Origin: CAIWHR01 sp963726775
Lineage (GTDB): Bacteria; Pseudomonadota; Gammaproteobacteria; Burkholderiales; Casimicrobiaceae
Length of the DNA stretch: 64,000 nt
Direction: 5' to 3'
Assembly (NCBI GenBank): GCA_963726775.1
Contig: CAVSDL010000001.1
Span: 248,001-312,000, forward strand
Shown here in pieces: positions 52,620 to 61,840 of this stretch. The position numbers were made by a program, and so were the translations under genes. The notes beneath the pieces were generated by a model that saw nothing but the letters and a program-made list of their open reading frames with translations, made no database searches and was not told the origin of the DNA. How positions within the stretch are numbered: the first letter of the stretch is position 1; the number at the start of each line of letters is the position of its first letter.

Positions 52620-53792
52620 ATGCAATTCGACCTGACCGAAGAGCAGACGATGATCGTCGGCACCATCCGCAGCTTCGTCGAAGCCGAACTCATTCCCCTG
52701 GAGGGCGAAATCGAGGAAACCGGCCGGCTCGACCCGGCCAAGGCTCGCGCCATCTTCGAGAAATCGCGCGCATTGGGCTTCTACGCGATGAACATTCCCG
52801 AGGAGTACGGCGGCGGCGGACTCTCCGCGGTGGACACCATGCTGGTCGAGGAGCAGTTCGGCCACACCAAGGACATCCTGATCCGGCGCGCATTCGGCAA
52901 CGTCTACGAGTCGCTGCTCGAGGGCAATGCCGCGCAGAAGGAGCGCTGGCTGCTGCCCGCGGTGCGCGGCGAGCGCACCTGCTCGATCGCGATCACCGAG
53001 CCCGGCGCGGGTTCCGACGCGGCGGCCATCACGACGCGGGCCGAGGCAACCGGCGACGGCTGGACGCTGAACGGCAACAAGCACTTCATCAGCGACGGGC
53101 TCTTTTCCGACTTCTTCATCGTGTCCGCGGTGACCGATCCCGCCGCGCGGCCGCGCCACGTGTCGCTGTTCCTCGTCGACAAGGACATGCCGGGTGTCGT
53201 CGTCGGCCGCGACCAGAAGATGATGGGCCTGACCGGCACCAGCCACATCGAGCTCTTTTTCGAGAACGTCAGGCTCGGACATGAGCACCTGCTCGGCAAG
53301 GAAGGCCAGGGCCTGGCCATCGCCTATTCGACGCTGGGACGCGTGCGCCTGGGACAGGTCGGCGCGCGCGCCATCGGCAAGGCGAGCCGCCTTCTCAAGT
53401 TGATGACCGATTACGCCAACGAGCGCCGGCAGTTCGGCAAGGCGATCGGCGAGTTCCAGATGATCCAGCAGATGATCGCCGACAGCGTGATCGAGATCAA
53501 CGCAGCGCGGCTGATGCTGCTGCGCGCCGCCTGGGAGATCGACCGGCGCCGCGACGCGCGCGACTGGATATCGATGGTGAAGATCGAGGCCGCGGAAACG
53601 CTCGGCCGCGTCGCCGACCGCGCGGTGCAGGTCTACGGCGGCATGGGTTACTGTTCAGAAATGCCGATCGAGCGCCTCTACCGCGATTCGCGGATCTACC
53701 GGATCTTCGACGGCACGTCGGAGATCCATCGCACCGTCGTCGCGAAAAGTGCGCTCAAACGCGGCGCGCCGCTGTGGGATATCGGCGCCTGA
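52620..53792 (+). CDS. Acyl-CoA dehydrogenase
   Basis: 390 residues. Family features: ITEPGAGSDAAAI at the FAD/substrate site, MMGLTGTSHIELFFENV, and QVYGGMGYCSEMPIERLYRDSRIYRIFDGTSEIHR near the C-terminus. FAD enzyme that makes the alpha,beta double bond of an acyl-CoA and passes electrons to ETF. Preceded by TTTTGGAGAAG (ribosome site). Works with the enoyl-CoA hydratase and MaoC of the divergent operon. Confidence 0.93.
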   Translation: MQFDLTEEQTMIVGTIRSFVEAELIPLEGEIEETGRLDPAKARAIFEKSRALGFYAMNIPEEYGGGGLSAVDTMLVEEQFGHTKDILIRRAFGNVYESLLEGNAAQKERWLLPAVRGERTCSIAITEPGAGSDAAAITTRAEATGDGWTLNGNKHFISDGLFSDFFIVSAVTDPAARPRHVSLFLVDKDMPGVVVGRDQKMMGLTGTSHIELFFENVRLGHEHLLGKEGQGLAIAYSTLGRVRLGQVGARAIGKASRLLKLMTDYANERRQFGKAIGEFQMIQQMIADSVIEINAARLMLLRAAWEIDRRRDARDWISMVKIEAAETLGRVADRAVQVYGGMGYCSEMPIERLYRDSRIYRIFDGTSEIHRTVVAKSALKRGAPLWDIGA

Positions 53793-53923
53793 ACTGCGCG
53801 CCGCGCGACGGACGAAAGCAGAACCGACGCACGTCGGATGTCGGAAATGCTTCGGACCGCTGCACTTCGGTGCGGATGAGGCAGTTTCCATGGTGACAAA
53901 AGAGAAGATCGCGGCCGGCGGCA

Positions 53924-54952
53924 TCAGGGCACCAGCAGCACTCGCCCGATCACTTCGCGGTTGGACAGCTCGCGATGCGCCGCCGCGGCCTGGCCAAGCG
54001 GAAGCGACTTCCAGATCACCGGTTCGAGCTTGTGCAGGTGCATGAAGGCTAGGACCTCCCGCAGTTCCTCGCGGTTGGCGCTCTGCACACCGTGCAATTC
54101 GAATTCCTTGATGATCAGCAGGCCCAGATTGATCTCGACAGGTGTTCCGTGCAACTCGCCGACCACCGCGATGCGGCCTCCCGGGGCGAGACTGCGCAGG
54201 CTGCCGCGAAAAGTCGGCGACCCGATCAGTTCAAGGACCAGATCAACGCCGCGCCCCTCGGTGAGCTTGCGCACCTCGTCGCCGAAGTTGCCGTCGCCGC
54301 TCACGATCACGTGGTCGGCTCCGAGCGCCTTGAGCTTCGCTACCTTTCCTGCGTTGCCCGTGATCGCGATGCTGCGGGCTCCCAGCGCCCTGACAATCTG
54401 GATCGCCGCCACGCCGAGACCGCCGCTCGCCCCGGTGATGACGACGCTCTGACCGGACTGAATCTGGCCGACGTGGCGAATCGACTTGTAGGGCGGCGCG
54501 TAGACGCACGCCGCGAGACACGCATGCTCGAAGGGCATACCCTCGGGGACCTTCACCAAGTTGCCGGCAAGCAGCAGTGCGTACTCGGCGTAGCCTCCGT
54601 CTCTCGTCTGTCCAATATCCCCATGCGTTTGACGGCACAGCGACGGCCGTCCCCGCAGACAGTCGTCGCAACGACCACAAGCCTGGAAGTTGAACGACGC
54701 CACTCGGTCGCCCGTCGCAAAGCCCTCGACGCCCTCGCCCACGGCAGCCACCACTGCGGCAAGCTCATGTCCGATGACTCGCGGCAGCTTGACGCGCGAC
54801 CGCATGCCGGACCGCAGGATGAGATCAAGGTGGCAGACGCCGCAGCACTTGATGCGGACGAGTACCTCGCCCGCCCCCGGCTCGGGACGCGGACGATCCT
54901 GAAGCTCGAGCACCTCGGGACCGCCGAATTCGTTCAGGACAACGGCCTTCAT
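53924..54952 (-). CDS. Zinc-dependent alcohol dehydrogenase (MDR family)
   Basis: 342 residues from the ATG at 54952. Catalytic zinc ligands Cys in CCGVCHLD and His-Glu in GHELAAVV; structural zinc four-Cys loop CGRCDDCLRGRPSLC; NAD(P) motif GASGGLGVAAIQ. It oxidises an alcohol or reduces an aldehyde/ketone; substrate unknown. Convergent with the acyl-CoA dehydrogenase gene. Confidence 0.9.
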   Translation of the reverse strand: MKAVVLNEFGGPEVLELQDRPRPEPGAGEVLVRIKCCGVCHLDLILRSGMRSRVKLPRVIGHELAAVVAAVGEGVEGFATGDRVASFNFQACGRCDDCLRGRPSLCRQTHGDIGQTRDGGYAEYALLLAGNLVKVPEGMPFEHACLAACVYAPPYKSIRHVGQIQSGQSVVITGASGGLGVAAIQIVRALGARSIAITGNAGKVAKLKALGADHVIVSGDGNFGDEVRKLTEGRGVDLVLELIGSPTFRGSLRSLAPGGRIAVVGELHGTPVEINLGLLIIKEFELHGVQSANREELREVLAFMHLHKLEPVIWKSLPLGQAAAAHRELSNREVIGRVLLVP

Positions 54953-55402
54953 CGACTCTCCTCGGGTTCCGCCGACAATGCCGCCGCTCGGGGCTCGGTC
55001 GGGCCCAGGTCGAACCTGCATGCCATGTCGGTCAAGATTGTCATGCGGGTCTCGGTGATTGCCTCACCTGACGCCTGCTGGCCCGCGCCCGGATCGATCG
55101 CGGTCCGGCCATATGCGCTCGATACTGTCCGTGAGGGACGATTTCAAAGCCAACGCAAGGAACTCGTGGCAAGGTGGCGCCACGACCTCTACCAACGTGG
55201 CGATAACGACCTCGGTCTGGGCGATCGGCCGGCGCATCGCGATGCCGCACGCATGGAGATTGACGGGAACCGGATGTTCCCTGCGCCCGCGCGGTGTCGG
55301 CGCACCCGGCCGTCCATATCCGTTCGTTGACTTCCTTCTGTCCTTCAAAGACGAAGCGGCGTTGAAAGTATATGATTTTGCAATGCGCGAAAGGAGGCTG
55401 CC
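54953..55402. other. Intergenic stretch, 450 bp
   Basis: Several overlapping short frames on both strands but none with recognisable domains. Ends with a strong AAAGGAGG ribosome site for the small gene at 55403. A decayed gene cannot be excluded. Confidence 0.4.
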
Positions 55403-55597
55403 ATGAACTTTCTCCTCACCTCACTGATCATTGTGGCGACCGCGGCTACGATTGCCACGCTTTTCCTTGGGGTTTGTTCGATGGTGTACCACGGCGAGAG
55501 TGGCCGTTTCGACAGCGAGCACTGGATGAAATACCGGGTTTACCTGCAGGCGATTGCCTTGCTGGCGCTGGTGGCAACATTTTTCGTTGGCACCTGA
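55403..55597 (+). CDS. Small two-helix membrane protein, HIG1/hypoxia-induced type
   Basis: 64 residues preceded by AAAGGAGG. Two hydrophobic helices (about 3-27 and 46-62) joined by a hydrophilic loop HGESGRFDSEHWMKYRVYLQ. This layout and the Arg/Gln at the second helix fit bacterial HIG1-domain proteins that associate with cytochrome oxidase. Family assignment is moderate because of the short length. Confidence 0.62.
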   Translation: MNFLLTSLIIVATAATIATLFLGVCSMVYHGESGRFDSEHWMKYRVYLQAIALLALVATFFVGT

Positions 55598-55736
55598 ACG
55601 CCGATTTCATCGCGCGACCGCAGCATCCGCAGGGTCTTGGGGCAAGGGCCGAATGACCGATCGTGACCGCATCCGGACCACCGCGTTCGGCCGAGATCGA
55701 CTTTGAGCGGTCGCTTCTGCTATCCGTTCCTCTTCT

Positions 55737-55920
55737 TCACTTGGCGCCACCCTTGATCTTGTCGACGGCTTCCTTCCGGGCGGCCTGACTCGCGCACCTT
55801 CAGGTTCTTGTTCTTGAGCTTTTTCTCGGCGGCGAGCTTCTTGTTGAGCTCGTCTTCGAATGACCAGAAGATATCAACGACGGTGCCGCGCGCACTGGCG
55901 GGCGGTTGCACGGGCGCCAT
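55737..55920 (-). pseudogene. Small lysine-rich protein gene, +1 frameshift near 55788
   Basis: The minus strand reads VVDIFWSFEDELNKKLAAEK and KLKNKNLKVRE, then after dropping one base near 55788 continues QAARKEAVDKIKGGAK and stops at 55737. About 60 residues from an ATG at 55920; the true start may differ. Highly charged helix, no membrane part, no known family. The clean continuation after one base suggests a real small gene with an indel. Confidence 0.4.
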
Positions 55921-56005
55921 CGGCTCGCGCGCCGCCTGCCTTGCCCGCAGTTGCACCGGGGAGCGGAGAAGAATACGATCATCAAGTCCATTCCGGAGCG
56001 AAACC

Positions 56006-56428
56006 ATGCACCAACTGCGTGTTTCAATGGCGATAGCCGGTGCGGCCCTGGCCGTGACCGCCGGCGCCGCGGACGCATCCACCTGCTACATGATTCTCGA
56101 TGCGCAGGAAACCATTGTCTATCGCGCTACGATGCCTCCGGTCGATATGAGTGACCGTGGCGCGCCGGCGCGCGACGCGTTGCGCCAACGGGGCAACTAT
56201 CTGCTGTTCATGGAAACGGATAAGTGCGTGCCGATCGGGTTCGGCAGCGGCTGGGCCAACTCCAGCCAGGCCCCGTTCGCTGATAATGCGAACAACACCC
56301 GTTCGATCACCGCACCGGACGAAGGGGCAGTCGCCCGAGCGCCCGGCATCAAGACCGCCAAGCCGACCACGGCCACGCCGGCCTCAGCGGCGGCAACACG
56401 GCGCGCCCCGGCTACGCCGGCAAACTGA
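56006..56428 (+). CDS. Small exported protein of unknown function
   Basis: 140 residues from the ATG at 56006 with GGAG upstream. Signal peptide MHQLRVSMAIAGAALAVTAGAADA, a central domain with two cysteines (STCYMILDAQETIVYRATMP, then TDKCVPIGFG), and an Ala/Pro/Thr-rich tail. No family recognised. The longer frame from 55808 has no ribosome site and hides the signal. Confidence 0.72.
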   Translation: MHQLRVSMAIAGAALAVTAGAADASTCYMILDAQETIVYRATMPPVDMSDRGAPARDALRQRGNYLLFMETDKCVPIGFGSGWANSSQAPFADNANNTRSITAPDEGAVARAPGIKTAKPTTATPASAAATRRAPATPAN

Positions 56429-56762
56429 CCGAGATCGTCCGACCATCGCCGCGCAGCCACCGTCAACGATCGAACGGTGAGCGCCAGCACCAGGCGACGA
56501 GCCCCGCGACCGGCATCGGCACACCACCGGGCGCTTCCATTGGACGGAGGAAGGCGCCGCGTATCGCGCACCGCAGTAAAGGAAAAATCAGCAGGCACCA
56601 CCGGCAGTTGCCGCCCGAGCGCAAGCCTGGTGGCTTCGCCATACGTCCGCTCATGCCGTTTGAAGACATCGGCGGGCGAACGAGAGAACATGCTCCATTG
56701 AACCCTTCGGCACCCGTTAGAATAGACCTACGCAATGTCCCTCAATACTTCAGGCATCTCCC

Positions 56763-57224
56763 ATGAAAATTTCCTTCTTGAACGCTCGCCGGGCGAAGTT
56801 GCTCAAGTTCTTGGGGGCATTGGCAGTGACGGTGTTCGTTGCAGCCGGTGCCGCCGCGGCCTCGCCGCCCATAGACGAAAACCAGCTGCTGGACCTCGGC
56901 TTCAAGGTGCTCGTGGCGACGACAAAGGTTCAGCAGGATTGGGTGCGGGGACTCCCTCCTGGCAAGATCAGGCCGATGCAGCGCACTGGCAAGAAGTTTT
57001 TCATTTACCCGGATGCGCCCAGGAACCAGATCTACGTCGGTGGCCCGAAGGAATATGAGGCATATGTGCAGCTCCACCCCGAACACCGGGCGACGAGTGC
57101 ACAGCAGGCGGCACAAGAGGCAAGCGCGTACCGTCTCAAACAGGATGACGCCATGCGGAAGGCGACCGCTCGCGACTTGTCGGACCCCTACTTGGGAGCT
57201 AGTTGGGCCGATCTCGGCTGGTAA
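56763..57224 (+). CDS. Exported protein of unknown function
   Basis: 153 residues. Basic N-terminus and hydrophobic stretch (LLKFLGALAVTVFVAAGAAAA) form a signal peptide. The mature part contains GFKVLVATTKVQQDWVRGLP, then FFIYPDAPRNQIYVGGPKEYEAYV. Single domain without cysteines; no family recognised. Same direction as the gene at 56006. Confidence 0.7.
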   Translation: MKISFLNARRAKLLKFLGALAVTVFVAAGAAAASPPIDENQLLDLGFKVLVATTKVQQDWVRGLPPGKIRPMQRTGKKFFIYPDAPRNQIYVGGPKEYEAYVQLHPEHRATSAQQAAQEASAYRLKQDDAMRKATARDLSDPYLGASWADLGW

Positions 57225-57365
57225 GATGCAATGCGGACCTTCGGCTCCGGCGATAGCAGTCGTCGAGGAAATCCCGGTTTGCGCGGCAGGCAACCTCCGC
57301 TCTCCGGCGCTCGCCGGGGGCGCCAAATCACGAAATTGCTTCCGGAAATATTGGCGCCAGGAAAG

Positions 57366-57387
57366 GGACCGCGGGCCTCCGCGGTCC
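57366..57387. terminator. Perfect GC hairpin between convergent genes
   Basis: GGACCGCGG and CCGCGGTCC arms with a 4-nt loop. On the minus strand it follows the stop of the 57402 gene and is trailed by CTTTCC. It may end transcription from both sides. Confidence 0.6.
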
Positions 57388-57401
57388 TTGTCCGACAATA
57401 A

Positions 57402-57662
57402 TCAATACGGTGGAATGATCACGACGTACTGCGATTCCTGGGGCTGATACCAGGTGGAGCCGTATTGCCGATAGACCATGCCACCGTAATTCACCGGCAC
57501 GCAGCCAGCCGGCACGGTGCTCACCATCGAGCCGATCACGGCGGAAGTCACGGCAACGGCAGCGCCAACCGCTGCCGCTCTCGCAACCGGGTGATAGTCA
57601 TTGTCCCAGCCGCCGCGATTATCGACACTCACGTTGACGCTCCGGTCGGAAGTGGCACGCAT
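57402..57662 (-). CDS. Conserved surface/periplasmic protein, N-terminus apparently lost
   Basis: 86 residues. The part VSVDNRGGWDNDYHPVARAA, the helix AVGAAVAVTSAVIGSMV, then a conserved CVPVNYGGMVYRQYGSTWYQP and QYVVIIPPY end resemble the C-terminal portion of a family of Gly/Asn-rich exported proteins that normally begin with a signal peptide. None is seen in any upstream frame, so the gene looks truncated at its 5' end. Confidence 0.5.
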   Translation of the reverse strand: MRATSDRSVNVSVDNRGGWDNDYHPVARAAAVGAAVAVTSAVIGSMVSTVPAGCVPVNYGGMVYRQYGSTWYQPQESQYVVIIPPY

Positions 57663-57782
57663 TTCGCCGCCCCGGTCCCCAGATGCAGTAGCGGATTGAC
57701 GAGGCGCAGGGCGATCCGGACACTGCGTGCCAGCTTTCCTGCCTGTTGGAATTGAGCCAAGACAGTCTTGTACAGGAGAAAC

Positions 57783-58295
57783 ATGAGCAAGCTATCCGAG
57801 AAAATCAAGGAAGAATTCGTTGCGATGATTCCGCCGACGATCTTCTTCTTCATCACGCTGGGCCTGATTGCCGTGGTGCGGGTGCTGATGTTGAAGGGAA
57901 CCGGGATTCCGGTCAGCACACCGATACAAGTGGCGGTCGGCGCCCTCGTCCTGGGCAAGGCGGTGCTGATCGCGGACATGTTGCCGGTCATCAACCGCTA
58001 CCCTGACAAACCGCTCGCCTACAACGTCGTTTGGAAGACGCTGATTTACGTCGCGGCGGCCCTGGTTATCCACTACCTTGAACGCCTTGTGGATTTCTGG
58101 AAGGAAGCGGGTGGCTTTGTGGCGGGCAACGAGAAGTTGCTGGCGGTGATCGTATGGCCCCACTTCTGGGCGATTCAACTCCTCTTGGTCGTGCTGATCT
58201 TCAACTATTGCGTGTTACACGAATTCGCCCGCGTAATTGGGCCGGGAAAGTTGCGGGAGATGTTTTTCGGACGGCCAGCCAGCGCTGCGGAATAA
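57783..58295 (+). CDS. Inner-membrane protein of unknown function
   Basis: 170 residues from the ATG at 57783 (AGGAG upstream). Four hydrophobic segments (about 15-38, 48-68, 82-98, 125-148) with MIPPTIFFFITLGLI and HFWAIQLLLVVLIFNYCVLHEF. Conserved-hypothetical membrane protein; no motif that suggests an activity. Confidence 0.75.
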   Translation: MSKLSEKIKEEFVAMIPPTIFFFITLGLIAVVRVLMLKGTGIPVSTPIQVAVGALVLGKAVLIADMLPVINRYPDKPLAYNVVWKTLIYVAAALVIHYLERLVDFWKEAGGFVAGNEKLLAVIVWPHFWAIQLLLVVLIFNYCVLHEFARVIGPGKLREMFFGRPASAAE

Positions 58296-58576
58296 CCGGG
58301 ATCTGCTCGTCGTACAAGCGCGATTTGCTCGCACGCAGACAGTCGCTCGACGGTCTCGATCCGACCCCAATCCGTCGGCCGCGTCCTCCCGCGCCCGCCC
58401 GCCGGCGACCCGCGCCCCTCGCTTCAGTTCGCAAACAGGGTCATCACTTCTTATCGAAAGGAAAAATCGCTTTCCAGTCCTTGCTTCAAATACACGAGGG
58501 TCCGCCCCTTGGCCCGAGCCACGGAAGCGGTCATTCACGGGCCTGATCGGGACGGGCGTCCTCGGTAGGCCCTGAG

Positions 58577-58607
58577 AAGAGAGCGGGCGCCGAAGCGCCC
58601 GTCTCTT
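58577..58607 (-). terminator. Intrinsic-type terminator with TTCG loop
   Basis: On the minus strand AAGAGACGGGCGC-TTCG-GCGCCCGCTCTCTT, 13 paired bases with one bulge, 15 bp after the stop of the DUF1214 remnant. The extra-stable TTCG tetraloop is typical of terminators. The stretch 58296-58576 on its left shows no gene. Confidence 0.7.
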
Positions 58608-58621
58608 GAGGTCGTGCCCCG

Positions 58622-58768
58622 TTACGGCTGCGACTCGATCTCTCCTGGCCGCCAGGTCCTGTTGAACCATGGCTCCAACGGACCATAAAGCCGCAAGATC
58701 GTGTTCCAGCCGCGACCTGGTACTGTCTGCACCCAGTTCTTCTCCTTGCCGGCGGCCGGGCCGACCGA
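58622..58768 (-). pseudogene. C-terminal remnant of a DUF1254/DUF1214 protein beside tRNA-Pro
   Basis: 48 codons without a start: PAAGKEKNWVQTVPGRGWNT, then LRLYGPLEPWFNRTWRPGEI and a stop at 58622. This is the well-conserved C-terminal end of DUF1214 proteins. In-frame TGA lies just upstream, and 40 bp further begins the tRNA-Pro 3' end, so the rest of the gene is gone. The terminator at 58577 still follows. Confidence 0.7.
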
Positions 58769-58808
58769 TCAATCGCGCGTTGCACGCGATGGGTTCGCTG
58801 CGTGTTCT

Positions 58809-58885
<77 letters not shown>

Positions 58886-58941
58886 ACGGACTCGATTATG
58901 CCTGTTCGGTCCGTCGAGGCCAAACCGCTCCGCGGCAACGC

Positions 58942-59163
58942 TCAGCCGGCCGTCGCCTCGAATCCGGCACCTTCGATCGCGGCGATGATTGCGGTGGGTT
59001 TGATCGCCGTCCCGTCGTACTCGACGGTCGCGGATTTCGTCTCCAGCGATACCTCGACGTGTTTGACCCCGGGAACCTGCGCCACCGCACCGGTGACGCT
59101 GCGCACGCAGCCCTGGCAATGCATGCCTTCGACGGCGAATCGCTGTTGCACGGTCTCGGTCAT
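58942..59163 (-). CDS. copZ: Copper chaperone CopZ-type heavy-metal-associated domain protein
   Basis: 73 residues from the ATG at 59163, overlapping the copA stop (ATGA). A single HMA domain, metal motif GMHCQGC near residue 13-19, with the family fold ending AIEGAGFEA. It carries Cu(I) in the cytosol to the P-type ATPase encoded immediately upstream. Confidence 0.92.
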   Translation of the reverse strand: MTETVQQRFAVEGMHCQGCVRSVTGAVAQVPGVKHVEVSLETKSATVEYDGTAIKPTAIIAAIEGAGFEATAG

Positions 59164-61433
59164 GGTGCTTTCTCCACGATAGATTGCATCGGACGGTGAA
59201 TTTCGGCAGCGGTGGGCAGGAATCGCTCTTCGCGCTTGCCGGGCGCGGCCGCCCGCGGGGGGCGCCAGCGTTTGAGCAGCAGCGCGTTGCCGACGACGCA
59301 CACGGAGCTCGCGGCCATCGCCGCGCCGGCGATCACCGGCGACAGCAGCCCGAACGCGGCCAGCGGAATCCCGAGGATGTTGTAGATGAACGCAAAGAAA
59401 AGGTTCTGCCTGATCTTGCGCAGCGTCGCGCGCGAGAGGTCGATCGCCACCGCCACGGCGCCGAGATCGTTGCGTAGCAGCGTGACGTCGGCCGCCGACA
59501 GCGCGCTGCCGGCGCCGGCACCCATCGCGAACGAGACGTCGGCCTGCGCCAGCGCCGGCGCGTCGTTGACGCCGTCCCCGACCATGCCGACGACGTGCCC
59601 GGCGTGTTGCAGCGCGACGATCGCGGCGCGTTTGTCTTCCGGCAGCTGTTCCGCGCGCCAGTCGTCGATCCCCGCCGCCTTGGCAACCACGACAGCGGGC
59701 GCGCGGTGGTCGCCGGTCAGCATGATCACCGCGACGCCCGCGTCCTTCAGCGCCGCCACCGCGTCCGCCGCGTTCGGTCGCAAGGCGTCGGCGACGGTGA
59801 TCCAGCCGACGAGCGTACTGCCTTCGGCGACACCGACGATGGTCTGCACGCCGGCTTGCGCCATGGCCACATCGGTGTAATCGACGGCAATGCCGGACTC
59901 GGTCAGGAACGCCGGCGAACCGAGACGAATGGTCTGCGGGCCGTTCTCTCCACTTACCCCGCGGCCGGCATGCACCACGACATTCGTGACCGGGAACGGC
60001 ATCTGTCCGAATGCCTCCCCGCTTTTCATGATCGCTCCGGCGAGCGGGTGCGTGGCGCCCTGCTCGAGGGACATCGCCAGCAGCAGCAGTTCGTCGGCGG
60101 TGAAGCCGGGCGCCGGATGCAATCCGCTCACGCTCGGCGTTCCGGCGGTAAGCGTGCCGGTCTTGTCGATGACCAGCGTATCGATCTTCTCGGCACGCTC
60201 CAATGCGGCTGCGTTCTTGATGAGGATCCCGGCCCGTGCGCTGCGCCCCACGCCAACCATCAGCGCCGCCGGCGTGGCAAGCCCGAGCGCGCAGGGACAG
60301 GCAATGACCAGCACTGCGGTGGCCCGCATCAGCGCCACGGCCCAGTCGCCCAGAATCAGGCCATTGGCAACGAGGGCAATCGCGGCTATCACCAGCACGG
60401 CCGGGACGAAGCGCGCCGCGACCAAGTCGGCGAGGCGTTGCACGGGAGCTTTCGATCCCTGCGCCGCGGCGACCTGCCGGACGATGCCGGCGAGCATCGT
60501 CGACCGACCGACGGCCGTTGCCTTGCAGTGGAGCGGACCGGATTCATTGACGGTTCCCGCGAGCACCGCTGCGCCGGGCGCCTTCGCGACCGGCTCGCTC
60601 TCACCGGTCAGCATCGATTCATTGACCGCCGATTCACCCGCGAGCACCCGCCCGTCCACAGGGACGCTGCTGCCCGCCCGCACCAGGAACAGGTCCCCGG
60701 CGCGCACTGCGGAGAGCGGCACCACGCGCAGCACGCCGTCCTGCTCGAGCGACACCGTCTGCGGCTGCAGCCGGAGCAGGTCGCGGATCGCCGCGGCCGT
60801 CCTCGCCTTGGCGCGGCCTTCGAGGAGCTTTCCCAGCAGCACCAGCGTGATCACGACGGTGCTGGCCTCGAAGTAGACGTGCTGTCCCGGCAACGGGAGG
60901 AGCCACACCAATGCGCTGAACAAGAATGCGGCCGTCGTGCCCAGCGCGACCAGCACGTCCATGTTCGCGGCCCCTCCGCGCAGCGCCTTCCACGCGCCCG
61001 AATAGAATCGCGCCCCGCACCAGAACTGCACCGGCGTCGCCAGCGCGAATTGCAGCCAGGCGGGCATTTCGACCGGATGCCCGCCAGCGACCATGAGCGC
61101 CATCTGCGCGACCATCGGCACGGTGAGCATCGCCGCGACCGCGAAATTCGACAGCTCCCTGCGGTAGCGTGCGCCGTCAGCGCGAGCGTCATGATCGGGA
61201 ACGTCGAAGGGATCGACCGCGGGCTCCGCACCGTAACCGGCCTTGCGCACCGCGTCGATCAGCGAATGGGCGCTCGCCTTTTCGGCATCGAACTCGACGT
61301 GCGCGGATTCGGTCGCGAAATTGACGGCTGCGTGCACACCGTCAACGCGGTTCAGGACCTTCTCGATCCGGGCCGCGCACGCGGCGCAGGTCATCCCGGT
61401 CAGGTCGAGATCGACGGCACGGACGTTGGTCAT
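59160..61433 (-). CDS. copA: Copper-exporting P-type ATPase CopA
   Basis: 757 residues from the ATG at 61433; the frame is open upstream to 61646 but that lead has no HMA features. One N-terminal HMA domain (GMTCAAC, C16/C19), eight membrane helices, TGES 276-279, the metal-site CPC 379-381, phosphorylation motif DKTGTLT 423-429, the HP motif in ATHPLAG, and GDGVNDAPAL. It pumps Cu(I) out of the cytosol. Co-translated with copZ. No cueR-type regulator gene is adjacent. Confidence 0.95.
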   Translation of the reverse strand: MTNVRAVDLDLTGMTCAACAARIEKVLNRVDGVHAAVNFATESAHVEFDAEKASAHSLIDAVRKAGYGAEPAVDPFDVPDHDARADGARYRRELSNFAVAAMLTVPMVAQMALMVAGGHPVEMPAWLQFALATPVQFWCGARFYSGAWKALRGGAANMDVLVALGTTAAFLFSALVWLLPLPGQHVYFEASTVVITLVLLGKLLEGRAKARTAAAIRDLLRLQPQTVSLEQDGVLRVVPLSAVRAGDLFLVRAGSSVPVDGRVLAGESAVNESMLTGESEPVAKAPGAAVLAGTVNESGPLHCKATAVGRSTMLAGIVRQVAAAQGSKAPVQRLADLVAARFVPAVLVIAAIALVANGLILGDWAVALMRATAVLVIACPCALGLATPAALMVGVGRSARAGILIKNAAALERAEKIDTLVIDKTGTLTAGTPSVSGLHPAPGFTADELLLLAMSLEQGATHPLAGAIMKSGEAFGQMPFPVTNVVVHAGRGVSGENGPQTIRLGSPAFLTESGIAVDYTDVAMAQAGVQTIVGVAEGSTLVGWITVADALRPNAADAVAALKDAGVAVIMLTGDHRAPAVVVAKAAGIDDWRAEQLPEDKRAAIVALQHAGHVVGMVGDGVNDAPALAQADVSFAMGAGAGSALSAADVTLLRNDLGAVAVAIDLSRATLRKIRQNLFFAFIYNILGIPLAAFGLLSPVIAGAAMAASSVCVVGNALLLKRWRPPRAAAPGKREERFLPTAAEIHRPMQSIVEKAP

Positions 61434-61840
61434 GGCAGGCACGCGGGAATCCGGCGATCGGGGCAAGGCGGAGCGCAAAGCGTTGGAATGGAGAATCGGC
61501 CGGCGTTCACCGACTCGCGTTTCGGTTCTGCCCGCCACGGGAACCTGCTCGCAATCGGAGTCTCCTCCTTTCGGGCCGTCCGGATATCCGCCATATGCGT
61601 CCGATTTTACGCTGCGCAATGGGCGAGCCGCTTTGATCTCGGCCAAGCGCCCGGCATGCGGCGTCTCGAAGGCGGATACGCCCCCGAAGCCTGGAGCTGG
61701 CGCCCCGGGGAGGCCCGTCGCGCCCGCGGATCATGCGATAGGTTCTGGAGGTAGAACTCGGCGAGACGCCTGAATTCCCTGTCCATCCCGATCCCTGCGC
61801 CTATCGGATCCGGTGCCCCCGGGGGCGCCACAGGCCGGGC
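61434..61840. other. Intergenic stretch, 407 bp
   Basis: Between copA and ltaE, both minus strand. No supported gene; short Arg-rich frames on both strands look like GC shadows. It must contain the copA promoter, but I cannot point to a convincing MerR/CueR-type dyad. Confidence 0.4.

Noticed and set aside
55059..55406. Plus-strand ORF of 115 codons between the alcohol dehydrogenase and the HIG1-type gene
   Set aside because: No recognisable domain and overlapped by equally long frames on the other strand.
59595..61754. 719-codon open frame on the plus strand opposite copA
   Set aside because: Arg/His-rich, no domain, exactly overlies the well-supported copA; a GC-codon shadow.
61243..61773. 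Possible copper regulator gene upstream of copA
   Set aside because: No MerR helix-turn-helix or Cys ligand motif in any frame.
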